From NCBI GenBank assembly GCA_016933175.1, contig JAFGBK010000091.1, positions 1 through 55,921 on the forward strand: a stretch of 55,921 nt of DNA. The letters are read 5' to 3'. A program made the position numbers and the translations under genes. Origin of the DNA: Candidatus Krumholzibacteriota bacterium (GTDB lineage Bacteria > Krumholzibacteriota > Krumholzibacteriia > JACNKJ01). A model generated the notes under the pieces. That model did no database searches. It was not told the origin of the DNA and was given only the letters and a program-made list of their open reading frames with translations. Shown here in pieces: positions 7,938-16,334 of this stretch (the first letter of the stretch is position 1; every line of letters starts with the position of its first letter).

Positions 7938-9002
7938 TTAGCGTAACGCGGCGGCCGCGGCATCGTCAAGGCAGGCGCCGGGCCGCACGCTGCGCGCCTC
8001 GAAATCCTGGCGGTACTCCGCGAGCGTGGCGCCGCGGAAGTGCGCGGACGCCTCGCGGAAGATGCGCTCCATCTCGGCGTAGAGCTTCTCCACGGCGGCC
8101 TCCGTGCCGAAGCGCGGGCTGCCGCCGGGCATCAGCTCCGAGGAGTGGAGCATGAACATCACGTAGTCGCTGCCCTCGGCCCGCGCGGTGCAGAGGAGCT
8201 GGAGCATGCGGTGCAGGTTGCGGCCGTTGGGGCGCAGCCAGACGACGGGCGGGCAGGCCCAGTCCACGAGGCGGCGGAAGAAGGAGCCCTGGCGCAGGCA
8301 ACGGCGCAGGGTGTTCACCCGTGCGCGGCGATAGGGCCGCACCGTCATGGGGACCTCCAGCAGGCTGGACGCGCCGCTGCGGGCGATGTCCGCCAGGTCC
8401 AGCCAGTAGGCATGCGCCGGGAACCCGGAATAGTCGCTGCCCCCCTTGCCGTTGGGGTCGCCCACCTGGTCGCGCCAGGACAGGTGCGGCGTCACGCTGC
8501 AGTCCACGCGGTAGCCATGCGCGTCCAGGGCTCGCGCGTAGGCGGCGTCGAAGCCCCAGCGTCCCGCCCGGTGGCTGACCACCTTCACGCCGTAGGCATC
8601 CTGGAGCAAGTCCGTCATCAGCCCCACTTCGCGGTGGATGACCTCCTCGGGAAACTCCATGAGATAGGGATGATGGCGCCAGTCGTCCCCTGTGAGCTGG
8701 ATGCCGGAGATATTGTCCCAGGCGTGCAGGTGCATGCCCAGCTCGGCCGTGTCCTCGCGCAGGAAGCGCCGGGCGAAGTCCCGGAACTCCGGTGCCCGCG
8801 CCATGTCGAGGTTCGTCAGGTAGGTGGGACGCAGGCCGCGGCGCTCGCAGAGCTCCTGGAAGCGCGGCAGGAAGGAGGCGTTACGCGTGTTGGTGCTCGG
8901 CTGGCGCGCCCAGACGTTGTCGCCTTCCACATCGATGGTGACGAGGAAGAAGGGCCGCGTCTCGCTCGAGGGGGCCATGCCACCCGGTCGTCCGGTGTCC
9001 AT
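7938..9002 (-). CDS. Polysaccharide deacetylase-like protein
   Basis: 354 residues. PFFLVTIDVEGDN near the N-terminus carries the catalytic Asp of the NodB fold, AELGMHLHAWDN gives the metal-binding HxH, and VVSHRAGRWGFD is the conserved R(A/G)G motif; a late MFMLHSSELMPGGSPRFG segment is typical of the larger WbmS/WalW-like branch. These enzymes deacetylate or otherwise modify surface glycans, although this branch is not biochemically well defined. It is first in the minus-strand polysaccharide set ending at 6113. Start at 9002 is supported by GAGGA 8 nt upstream; MAPSSETR at 8978 is an alternative. Promoter at 9064-9093. Confidence 0.78.
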   Translation of the reverse strand: MDTGRPGGMAPSSETRPFFLVTIDVEGDNVWARQPSTNTRNASFLPRFQELCERRGLRPTYLTNLDMARAPEFRDFARRFLREDTAELGMHLHAWDNISGIQLTGDDWRHHPYLMEFPEEVIHREVGLMTDLLQDAYGVKVVSHRAGRWGFDAAYARALDAHGYRVDCSVTPHLSWRDQVGDPNGKGGSDYSGFPAHAYWLDLADIARSGASSLLEVPMTVRPYRRARVNTLRRCLRQGSFFRRLVDWACPPVVWLRPNGRNLHRMLQLLCTARAEGSDYVMFMLHSSELMPGGSPRFGTEAAVEKLYAEMERIFREASAHFRGATLAEYRQDFEARSVRPGACLDDAAAAALR

Positions 9003-9063
9003 CAGATCGTTCCTCGCCTGCGAAGCCGAGGTGGCGGAGTTCGTCTCATCGTCGAGTCCTGTA

Positions 9064-9093
9064 ATCCTAACGAATCCTTCATGTCACCGTCAA
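9064..9093 (-). promoter_or_regulatory. Sigma70-like promoter of the deacetylase operon
   Basis: On the minus strand TTGACG (9093-9088), an 18-nt spacer and TAGGAT (9069-9064) stand in an AT-richer patch about 60 nt before the deacetylase start. Confidence 0.55.
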
Positions 9094-9110
9094 ATGACAA
9101 GCGGACCTGA

Positions 9111-9140
9111 CGGCCGGGAGAATTCCATTCAGCCCGGCCG
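9111..9140 (-). terminator. Terminator-like hairpin after the EamA gene
   Basis: Perfect 8-bp inverted repeat CGGCCGGG (9111-9118) and CCCGGCCG (9133-9140), 14-nt loop, beginning 15 nt past the EamA stop and before the next promoter. There is no T-tract. Confidence 0.45.
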
Positions 9141-9154
9141 ATGCGTTGCAGGAC

Positions 9155-10057
9155 TCACGCCAGGAAGAGCAGGGCCACGCCGGCCATGGCCACCAGGGTA
9201 CCGAGCACCGCGCGCCCGCCCACGCGCTCGCCGAAGGCGAGGCGGCCGATGGGCAGCAGAAAGACCGGCGGCAGGGCCATCAGGGTCGAGGCCACGCCGA
9301 TGCTCGTGTGGCGGATGGCCACCAGACTCAGCCAGACGCCGATCACCGGCCCGAACAGCGATCCCCAGGCGGTGTGCCGGAGGGCGGGCCGGTCGGCGCG
9401 CAGCCGGCGCAGGGTGGGCAAGGCTTGCCCGCGCAGGAGCGTGACGATCCATATGGCGGCGGCGGCGCAGCTGATGCGGATGACGTTGCCGTCGAAGGCG
9501 GAGAAGTCCCCCTGCAATCCCGCGCGGGCCAGGATCAGTCCCGTGGCCTGCCCCGTCGCCCCGGCCAGGGCCAGCCCGATGCCCTGTAGGTAGCGCCGCT
9601 CGCGCCGGCCGTCGCCGTTGGCCGCGCGCTCGGTGACGACCCAGGCCACGCCGGCCAGGGTGACGGCCATGGCGAGGATCTGCACGGGCCGCAGGATCTC
9701 CCCGAAGACGATGCGCGCCTGGACGGCCGCGATCACGGGGGTGAGGGCGAAGACGAGCATGGTCAGGCGCGTCCCGATCTGGACGAAGGCCTGGAAGAGG
9801 GCCGCGTCCCCCAGCGCGAGACCCACCACTCCCGACAGCCCCAGCCAGAGCCAGCGCGCGCCGCCGGCGTCCAGGGGCAGGGGGCGGCCGCCGGCCAGGG
9901 CGGCGTGGATGATCATGAGCACCAGGGTCGCGATGAGCAGGCGCGAGCGGTTGACGGCCACCGAGCCCACGCGCCGGCTGGCCAGCGTGAAGAAGGTCGG
10001 CCCGATGGAGAACATCAGGGCCGTCACCAGGGCGGCGCTCTCGCCGAGGAAGGGCAT
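9155..10057 (-). CDS. EamA/DMT-family transporter
   Basis: 300 residues, two copies of a five-helix EamA unit. The first has PFLGESAALVTALMFSIGPTFFTLASRRVGS and a helix ending LALGDAALFQAF; the second ends with a PPVFLLPIGRLAFGERVGGRAVLGT segment, the usual EamA repeat end. Members export small metabolites or amino acids across the inner membrane; the substrate cannot be predicted. It is the last of four transporter genes reading left from 14312, 27 nt after the MATE/ANKH-like gene. The start at 10057 is supported by GAGAGGA 6 nt upstream. Confidence 0.85.
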   Translation of the reverse strand: MPFLGESAALVTALMFSIGPTFFTLASRRVGSVAVNRSRLLIATLVLMIIHAALAGGRPLPLDAGGARWLWLGLSGVVGLALGDAALFQAFVQIGTRLTMLVFALTPVIAAVQARIVFGEILRPVQILAMAVTLAGVAWVVTERAANGDGRRERRYLQGIGLALAGATGQATGLILARAGLQGDFSAFDGNVIRISCAAAAIWIVTLLRGQALPTLRRLRADRPALRHTAWGSLFGPVIGVWLSLVAIRHTSIGVASTLMALPPVFLLPIGRLAFGERVGGRAVLGTLVAMAGVALLFLA

Positions 10058-10084
10058 CGACGTCCTCTCTTCCGCGCGGCGGCG

Positions 10085-11479
10085 CTAGCAGATCCCCTCG
10101 CTGCGCGCGCCCCGGCACCGCTCATCGGGAGCCGGCTCGTCGGGCGGCGCGGGCGCGCGGCGGCGCAGCACGCCCAGGGCGGGCGCCAGCAGGGTCAGGT
10201 TGCCGGCCACGCGGCCGGCCATGAAGGCCAGGGCGGCGGCCGTGACGCCCACCAGGTCCAGGCCGCGCACCGTGACGAGCAGGGTCAGGACGATGGCGCC
10301 GACGTCCATGAGGGTCGCGCGGCCGATGGCCTGGGTGCGACGGCCGCTCACCAGGACGGCCCACTGCAGGGTCAGCATCACCGCCAGGGCCGGCATGAGG
10401 ATCAGGACGCGTGTCGGCGGCAGGGCGAAGGCGGCCAGGTCGGGAGTCAGGCCGCTGACCTTCTCGAACCAGAGTCCGGCCAGGGGCGTCGCCGCGATGA
10501 GCGCCAGGCAGGCCGTGGCGACCGCCGCCAGCAGGACCGCGAAGCGCGCGACGGGCGCGAAGTGCTCCTGGCGCGAACCCAGGCGGGCGATGGCCACCTC
10601 GTGGTAGCTCAGGCCCGGCGTGCGGAAGATGAAGACGAGCCCGTTGACCACGGGCAGCACGGCCAGGCTCTCCAGGGAGGCCCGCGCCTGCACCATGAAG
10701 AAGGTGACGATGGGGTGCACGGCCAGGGAGACCGTGGAGGTCAGGGCCAGGGGCGCGTAGAAGCGGAGAATGCCGCCGTAGCCCGGCGCCTCGGCGGCGG
10801 GCTCGGCCGCGCAGCCGTCGGGCGCGAGACCGCGGGCCAGCCGGCACAGGGGCCGGCGGACCATGAAGCGGCTGGCCACGGCCTCGGCGCAGACGCCCGC
10901 CGACAGGCCCGCGGCGCCGACCCAGGCCCCGGGCCAGTCGGTCAGCGCCGCCGCGGCCAGCGCCGCCGCGGCCATGGACACCAGGCGCACGCCCGTGCCC
11001 GCGGCCACGCGCCGCGTCAGCCCGGCGCGGATGAGCAGGCCCTGGTAGAAACGGCGGAAGCCGATGGCCGCCGGCCAGGGAATGAGGATGACCAGGGCCA
11101 CATGGGTCAGGCCGGCCACCTCCTCGGTCAACCCGACCAGGTCCACCATCACCAGACGGAAGACCGGCGGCAGGAGAAGCGCCAGCATGGCCACCGTGAC
11201 CAGCCCGTTGAGGGTGAAGGCGAAGTTGCGCAGGCGGCGGTAAGCCGCGGGCGAGCCCACCAGGGCCGTCGCCGCGCTCATCATCATGATGACCGGCGCC
11301 TCGACGATGATGGCGAAGGCGAAGGCGATGCCGTAGGCGGCCAGGTTGGGCTTGGGCGCGGCCAGGCGCGCGATGACGGCCGCCAGGAAGGGTCCCTCCG
11401 CGGCCATCAGGAGCCAGGTGGTCTGCAGGGGCGCCCAGAAGCGGAGGAGGGCGCCGGCGCGGGGTGCGTCGTCGGGCAT
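10085..11479 (-). CDS. MATE/ANKH-like polytopic transporter
   Basis: 464 residues, about 12 hydrophobic segments, in two similar halves: LLRFWAPLQTTWLLMAAEGPFLAAV opens the first and ILRFYAPLALTSTVSLAVHPIVT the second. The repeat openings and PGLSYHEVAIARLG recall both MATE exporters and the progressive ankylosis (ANKH) family of the MOP superfamily, known in eukaryotes for pyrophosphate or citrate/ATP export. I cannot decide between these. The reading frame is open far upstream; the ATG at 11479 is where hydrophobic homology starts, but it lacks a clear Shine-Dalgarno. A TATCTT box lies 7 nt before it. It ends with a charged tail rich in Pro and Cys. Confidence 0.7.
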   Translation of the reverse strand: MPDDAPRAGALLRFWAPLQTTWLLMAAEGPFLAAVIARLAAPKPNLAAYGIAFAFAIIVEAPVIMMMSAATALVGSPAAYRRLRNFAFTLNGLVTVAMLALLLPPVFRLVMVDLVGLTEEVAGLTHVALVILIPWPAAIGFRRFYQGLLIRAGLTRRVAAGTGVRLVSMAAAALAAAALTDWPGAWVGAAGLSAGVCAEAVASRFMVRRPLCRLARGLAPDGCAAEPAAEAPGYGGILRFYAPLALTSTVSLAVHPIVTFFMVQARASLESLAVLPVVNGLVFIFRTPGLSYHEVAIARLGSRQEHFAPVARFAVLLAAVATACLALIAATPLAGLWFEKVSGLTPDLAAFALPPTRVLILMPALAVMLTLQWAVLVSGRRTQAIGRATLMDVGAIVLTLLVTVRGLDLVGVTAAALAFMAGRVAGNLTLLAPALGVLRRRAPAPPDEPAPDERCRGARSEGIC

Positions 11480-11532
11480 GGGCAGCAAGATACTCCATCG
11501 CTCGCCGCCCGCGCCAGCGGCGAGGGCGCCGC

Positions 11533-13359
11533 CTAGGCCGGCATGCCCAGCCAGATGAGCAGGGCGATGATCATGCCCATGATGCTCGAGCCGGCGATGC
11601 CCGCCGCGCCGATGACGAACTGGTACTCCTCGATCTTCTTCGGCATGGCCAGGCGCAGGATGGCCATGATCGCCGCGCCCAGGAAGATGGAGAAGGAGTA
11701 GCTGAACGGGATCAGCATGGCGATGCCCACGCCCACGGGCGAGGGCACGAAGCGCCGCGCGCGGGGGAAGTTCTCCGCCACGGCCAGCAGGACGCCCAGG
11801 GCGCCGCCGATCCACATGGCCGCCACCGACCAGGCGGGCAGGGCCGCCGTGCCGCGCGCGAACAGCTCGGCCAGGGCCGCGAAGCGGAAGGCCGCCGGCG
11901 CCGGCATCTCGGGAGTGCCCAGCTGGTAGGTGTTGAAGATGAGCATCAGCATGGGCACGGCCACGACCGCGCCCAGCATGACGCCCGCGATCTGCGCCGT
12001 CACCTGCCGTCGCGGCGTGGCGCCCACCAGCCAGCCCGTCTTCAGGTCCTGCATCATGTCGGCGGCCTCGGAGGCGCCGGCCCCGGCCACGCCGGCCAGG
12101 GTCAGGTTGGCCGTCACGTTGGCCGGCGCGATGCCGCCGACGATGAGCTGGTTGAGGCTGGCAAAGGCCGAGACGGGGTTCACCTCCGTCTGGCCCACGC
12201 AGCGCACCGCGATGGCCGCCATGACGAAGGAGACGACGATCGAGAGCAGCGTCATCCACCAGGCGATGCCGAAGCCGAACTGCATGACGGCCAGACAGAG
12301 GACCGACGACGCCAGCAGCCACGCCAGCCAGGCGCGGAAGCTCATCTCCATGCCGTCCGCGGCGCCGCCGCGGCCCACGGCCCTCATGGAGCGGAAGGTG
12401 CCGGCCACGACCCGCCACTTGAGGACGAGGGCCGTCAGGCCGGCGGCGATCATCATCATGACGCCCGGCCAGAGGGTCCACTGCATGATCTGCCGGTAGG
12501 CCGAGGCGCCTTCGGGCAGCTCGACGATGCCGTGGCTCACGAGGAAGGGCCCCAGCACGGGCCAGGCGACGACGGCGCCGATGAGCATGGAGATGCCGAT
12601 GCGCAGCCCCACCAGGAAGCCGGCGCCCAGCAGCAGCGGGTCCCAGGCAACGCCCAGGGCCAGACGGCCGGCGTCGATGCCCAGCCACTGGCCGGCCTGC
12701 AGGCTCATGCCCGGCAGGATGCGCGGCAGGCCCTCCTGCAGCCACTTGACCAGGGCCGACAGCACCGTGAAGGCGCCCAGGACTCCGCCGTGGGTCTTGG
12801 CCTCCTCGTCCTTGCCGTGCAGGTTGCGCATGATCTCGGCGCAGGCCGTGCCCGAGGGGAAGCGCAGCTTCTCCTGGACGACCACCTGCTTGCGCAGGGG
12901 GATGGCGAAGAAGACGCCCAGCAGCGAGGTGGCGAAGACGAAGAAGAGGATCTGCCACCAGGTCATGGCCCGCGGGATGGTGCCGGCGGCCGCCATGACC
13001 ACGAAGGCCGGCACTACGTTGACGATGTTGCCGATGGAGCCGGCCGCCGAGCCCGCCGTCTGGGTGATGTTGTTCTCGAGGATCGAGTAGCGGGCCTTCA
13101 GGCCGCGGAAGATGGCCAGGCCGAGGATGGCGGCGATGATGGAGCCGCCCTCGCCGAAGCCCGTCTTCAGGCCCATGTAGATGTTGACGGCCACCAGCAG
13201 GATGCCGATGCCCAGGCCGGCCGCCAGGGCCCGCCCCGTCAGCTCCGGCAGGCGGCGGCCCTGGTGGACCTTGTCGCGCCAGTAGTCCTCGTCCCACCGG
13301 TCGGGCGGCAGCAGCACCTGTTCGTCCGCGCCGGCGCCGTGATCCATCGCCTCGCTCAT
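11533..13359 (-). CDS. OPT-family oligopeptide/metal-chelate transporter
   Basis: 608 residues with about 14-16 membrane segments. Conserved OPT regions are present: TGRALAAGLGIGILLVAVNIYMGLKTGF at the N-terminus, SILENNITQTAGSAAGSIGN, and LRFPSGTACAEIMRNLH. OPT transporters take up oligopeptides or metal-chelate complexes by proton coupling; bacterial members of this branch are poorly characterised. The start at 13359 follows GGGAGG at 4 nt, which overrules the longer open frame. It sits 53 nt before the MATE/ANKH-like gene and 77 nt after the second EamA gene, with its own probable promoter at 13390-13419. Confidence 0.88.
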   Translation of the reverse strand: MSEAMDHGAGADEQVLLPPDRWDEDYWRDKVHQGRRLPELTGRALAAGLGIGILLVAVNIYMGLKTGFGEGGSIIAAILGLAIFRGLKARYSILENNITQTAGSAAGSIGNIVNVVPAFVVMAAAGTIPRAMTWWQILFFVFATSLLGVFFAIPLRKQVVVQEKLRFPSGTACAEIMRNLHGKDEEAKTHGGVLGAFTVLSALVKWLQEGLPRILPGMSLQAGQWLGIDAGRLALGVAWDPLLLGAGFLVGLRIGISMLIGAVVAWPVLGPFLVSHGIVELPEGASAYRQIMQWTLWPGVMMMIAAGLTALVLKWRVVAGTFRSMRAVGRGGAADGMEMSFRAWLAWLLASSVLCLAVMQFGFGIAWWMTLLSIVVSFVMAAIAVRCVGQTEVNPVSAFASLNQLIVGGIAPANVTANLTLAGVAGAGASEAADMMQDLKTGWLVGATPRRQVTAQIAGVMLGAVVAVPMLMLIFNTYQLGTPEMPAPAAFRFAALAELFARGTAALPAWSVAAMWIGGALGVLLAVAENFPRARRFVPSPVGVGIAMLIPFSYSFSIFLGAAIMAILRLAMPKKIEEYQFVIGAAGIAGSSIMGMIIALLIWLGMPA

Positions 13360-13389
13360 GGACACCTCCCTCGCTCGATCACCGGGCCG

Positions 13390-13419
13390 AGATAACACCG
13401 GCCAAGGCGCGATGGTCAA
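13390..13419 (-). promoter_or_regulatory. Probable promoter of the OPT gene
   Basis: On the minus strand TTGACC (13419-13414), an 18-nt spacer and TTATCT (13395-13390) lie about 30 nt before the OPT start, leaving room for the GGGAGG ribosome-binding site. Confidence 0.45.
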
Positions 13420-13436
13420 GGGTCGAGATGCCGCCC

Positions 13437-14312
13437 TCAGCCCACCGTCACGAGCAGGATGCCCGCCACGGCCAGGGCCGCGGCCAGGCCCTTGCGGCGC
13501 GTGAAGGGCTCGCGCAGGAAGAGGGTGGCGAAGATCAGCACGTAGATGGTGCTGGTCTGGTTGAGGATGGCCACCAGGCTGGCCGGCGCGTACTTCATCC
13601 CCGCGATCCAGAAGAGCAGGGCCAGGCAGGAGCCGAGCATGGTGCCCGACACGGAGTAGCGCCAGTCCCGCCGCGGGCGGAAGACGCTCAGGATGCGCCG
13701 GCGCCGCGGCGACAGGAGGGCGGCGGGCAGCATGACGAGCACGCAGGCGATCTGGCGGACGCTGGTGGCCCAGACCACGGGATGCCGCTCGAGGACCGGC
13801 TTGGCGATGACGATGGCGAAGGACACCGTCGCCATGGCTCCCGCCCCCAGCAGGATGCCCAGCACCAGGCGCCGGGGCGTCAGGCCGGGCGGGGGGCGGT
13901 GGCGCGAGGCAACGATCACGCCCGCGATGACGAGGATCATGCCGAGCGCCTGCCGCACCGTCAGCATCTCCCCCAGCAGGCTCCAGGCGAAGAGGAGGAC
14001 GAAGGGGCTGTAGAGGCAGTCCACGATGGCCACGATGCCGGCGCCGACCATGTTGAGCGCCCGGTGGAAGAGGGTGTCGGACAGGGCGATGCCGATGACG
14101 CCGCTCAGGGCGAGGATCAGGTAGTCCATCGCCGGTGCCGGCCGCAGCAGGCCCTGCCCCGTGATGAACAGGAGCGGCACGAAGACGACCAGCGAGACGA
14201 CCACCCGGAACAGGTTCAGGGCGAAGGGCGGGACGGTCTCGCCCGACTTCTTGAAGAGGATGACCGCCAGTCCCCAGGTGATGGCGGACGCCAGCGCGTA
14301 GAGCTCGCCCAT
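13437..14312 (-). CDS. EamA/DMT-family transporter
   Basis: 291 residues, ten predicted helices in two EamA repeats: MGELYALASAITWGLAVILFKKSGE begins the first, with IGIALSDTLFHRAL and LLGEMLTVRQALGMILVIAGV as repeat landmarks; LFLREPFTRRKGLAAALAVAGI closes the second. It is only a distant paralogue of the EamA gene at 9155-10057. The start at 14312 has GAGGAG 4-5 nt upstream. It heads the leftward transporter series and has the strongest promoter of the group at 14359-14388. Substrate unknown. Confidence 0.87.
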   Translation of the reverse strand: MGELYALASAITWGLAVILFKKSGETVPPFALNLFRVVVSLVVFVPLLFITGQGLLRPAPAMDYLILALSGVIGIALSDTLFHRALNMVGAGIVAIVDCLYSPFVLLFAWSLLGEMLTVRQALGMILVIAGVIVASRHRPPPGLTPRRLVLGILLGAGAMATVSFAIVIAKPVLERHPVVWATSVRQIACVLVMLPAALLSPRRRRILSVFRPRRDWRYSVSGTMLGSCLALLFWIAGMKYAPASLVAILNQTSTIYVLIFATLFLREPFTRRKGLAAALAVAGILLVTVG

Positions 14313-14358
14313 GGATCTCCTCGTGGGCCCGGGCGGCGCCGCCGCCGGGGACGCCTCG

Positions 14359-14388
14359 TTGATACGCGCCGGGCGGCGGCCCTGTCAA
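14359..14388 (-). promoter_or_regulatory. Sigma70-like promoter of the transporter series
   Basis: On the minus strand TTGACA (14388-14383), 18-nt spacer and TATCAA (14364-14359). The -35 box is part of a 17-nt sequence that recurs exactly at 20284-20301. Confidence 0.6.
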
Positions 14389-14420
14389 CGACGCCGGCGC
14401 CTGCGATCGCGGCTGCGCGC

Positions 14421-14450
14421 TTGAGGCGGTGGCACCGCGGCGGCTATAAT
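14421..14450 (+). promoter_or_regulatory. Sigma70-like promoter with palindrome in the spacer
   Basis: TTGAGG (14421-14426), 18-nt spacer and a consensus TATAAT (14445-14450), about 45 nt before the secreted protein at 14496. The spacer contains the 13-bp palindrome GCGGTG-G-CACCGC (14426-14438), placed where a regulator could bind. Confidence 0.62.
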
Positions 14451-14495
14451 AGGGCGCTCCGCCGACAGCCCTCCCTGCCCGCCCGGAGGTGATCC

Positions 14496-16271
14496 ATGTC
14501 CCCGCGCCGCCTTGCCGCCCGTTTCCTCATCGCGCTCGTCCTGCTCGCTGTCTCCCTGCCCGCCCTGGCCACGGCGCCGGCGCCGGCGCCGGAACCGCTG
14601 CCGCCCGCGGCCCTGCGCCTGTGGGAAGGCGGCGGCCCTGCGGGCCTGCGCGAGCCGCCACCGCCCCTGGGTCCCTTCAACTACGTCCGCGAGTTCGACC
14701 AGATGGTGGCCTTCCTGGCCGCCTGGCAGCTCCTCGATCCCGACTCCAGCGACTACGGCGGCATGATCGAGGCCGAGGCCGGCTACCTGGGCGGCGTCAT
14801 CCAGACGGACAACACCCTGGAGGCCATCTGGTGCTGGTCGCGCTACGAGGAGTTCTCGGGCCGCGCGACCTACCGGCCCAGCATCGCCGCCGCCTGGGTC
14901 TACTGCACGCGCTACCCGGCCTGGCAGGAGGAGGGCGCCGCGGGCGCCGACTACTACCGCGTCCACAACTGCGCCTGGGGCCTCACCGCCGCCCTGCGCT
15001 ACGAGGCCGTCACCGGCGACGCGTCCTACGCCGCCTACGCGGACACCTGCGCCGACTACATCGTCGCCCACCCGCTGAACGTCTGGGACGGCGCCATCTG
15101 GGACCAGCGCCTGGATGCCTTCTGCAAGGGCTGGGCGGCCGGCAACCTCTATCTCTACGGCGAGGCCGTGGGCGATCCGTCCCTCATGGCCGCCGCCGTC
15201 GCCCAGGGCGCCGACGTCCAGGACTGGATCGACGCCGCGCCCGTGGTCAACATGGCCGCCGAGTACTGGGCCATGAGCAGCGGCACCGCCGTCTGGGGCG
15301 TCTGCAACTCCGTCTTCCGCGACGATCCCGCCGCGGGGCAGGTCTGGCTGGCGGCCAACGCGCCGCTGATGGACACCTGGCAGAACTTCTACAGCGTGCC
15401 CGGCTACGACTGGGACGTGGCCTGGAACGTGGCCTACCTCAACGCCCACTTCGCCGTCTGGGACGCGACCGGCGACGACGCCTACCGGGCCAACGGCGTC
15501 TTCCTCACCGACGCCCTGCTCTCCTACGACACGGATGACGACGGCGGCATCATCTCCTCCACCATCGATCCCGTCACCGAGGACATGAGCTGGGTGAGCT
15601 GCTACCTGCTCAAGTTCGGCGTGGACCGCCTGCTGGGCGCGCCGGCCGATCACGACGCGGGCGTGCTGCGCTTCGCGGGCATGGACGACGGCCAGCAGTT
15701 CCCGGCGGGGCGCCCCCTGGCCATCCGGGCCGTCGCCACCAACTACGGCCTCGGCGACGAGGGTGCCGTGGAGGTCCGCCTGAGCGGCGACGCCGGCGAG
15801 GCGACCCTCTACGCCGACCTCCCCTTCGCGGCCCTGGACACGCTCACCTTCCTCGCGGCGTGGACGCCGCCGGCGGAGGGCCTCTACACCTTCACGGCCG
15901 CCACCTTCCTGCCCGGCGACGCGGAACCGGCCAACGACCCCGCGACGGTGACCATCGCCGTGGGCGAGGGCACGGCCGCGCCGGCGGGCGGCCCGGCGGC
16001 CCTCGCGCCGCGCCTGACGCGCAATCCCTTCCGCGAGGCCACGGCCCTGCGCTTCGCGCTGCCCGCGCCCGGGCGCGTCCGCCTGGACATCCTCGACGTG
16101 CGCGGGCGCCGCGTGCGAGCGCTGGGCGCGGCCGACCTGCCGGCCGGCACGCACGCCCTGGCCTGGGACGGCCGCGACGAGGCGGGCCGCCCCGTGCCGG
16201 CGGGGCTCTACCTGTACCGCCTCGTCACCGCCGACGGCGCGCGGACGGGCAAGGTGCTGCGCCTGCGCTGA
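14496..16271 (+). CDS. Secreted alpha/alpha-barrel-like protein with C-terminal sorting tail
   Basis: 591 residues. A signal peptide (RFLIALVLLAVSLPALA) is followed by about 370 residues rich in paired helices and Trp/Tyr, such as DAFCKGWAAGNLYLYGEA and WDVAWNVAYLNAHFAVWDATGD, resembling six-hairpin glycosidase-like or pectate-lyase-like toroids. Next comes a CARDB-like beta domain (about 385-490), and finally the FlgD/Por-type tail with LDILDVRGRRVRAL, WDGRDEAGRPVPAGLYLYRL and the end KVLRLR. A polysaccharide-active or adhesive extracellular role is an inference; no catalytic residues can be named. The start is fixed by CGGAGGTGATCC just upstream. Confidence 0.7.
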   Translation: MSPRRLAARFLIALVLLAVSLPALATAPAPAPEPLPPAALRLWEGGGPAGLREPPPPLGPFNYVREFDQMVAFLAAWQLLDPDSSDYGGMIEAEAGYLGGVIQTDNTLEAIWCWSRYEEFSGRATYRPSIAAAWVYCTRYPAWQEEGAAGADYYRVHNCAWGLTAALRYEAVTGDASYAAYADTCADYIVAHPLNVWDGAIWDQRLDAFCKGWAAGNLYLYGEAVGDPSLMAAAVAQGADVQDWIDAAPVVNMAAEYWAMSSGTAVWGVCNSVFRDDPAAGQVWLAANAPLMDTWQNFYSVPGYDWDVAWNVAYLNAHFAVWDATGDDAYRANGVFLTDALLSYDTDDDGGIISSTIDPVTEDMSWVSCYLLKFGVDRLLGAPADHDAGVLRFAGMDDGQQFPAGRPLAIRAVATNYGLGDEGAVEVRLSGDAGEATLYADLPFAALDTLTFLAAWTPPAEGLYTFTAATFLPGDAEPANDPATVTIAVGEGTAAPAGGPAALAPRLTRNPFREATALRFALPAPGRVRLDILDVRGRRVRALGAADLPAGTHALAWDGRDEAGRPVPAGLYLYRLVTADGARTGKVLRLR

Positions 16272-16275
16272 GCCG

Positions 16276-16304
16276 TTGCCGGATCCGCCCGCCTCGGGTA
16301 CACT
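16276..16304 (+). promoter_or_regulatory. Possible promoter of the NSS gene
   Basis: TTGCCG (16276-16281), 17-nt spacer and TACACT (16299-16304) immediately after the preceding stop. The -10 box overlaps the left arm of the inverted repeat 16292-16323. Confidence 0.4.
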
Positions 16305-16323
16305 GCCGCCGGCGTACCCGAGG
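16292..16323 (+). promoter_or_regulatory. Inverted repeat overlapping promoter and ribosome-binding site
   Basis: Perfect 10-bp arms CCTCGGGTAC (16292-16301) and GTACCCGAGG (16314-16323), 12-nt loop. The right arm takes in the first three bases of the AGGAGG ribosome-binding site (16321-16326) of the NSS gene. It may be an operator (DNA level), an attenuator hairpin, or the terminator of the previous gene. Confidence 0.5.
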
Positions 16324-16334
16324 AGGTGGATCGC

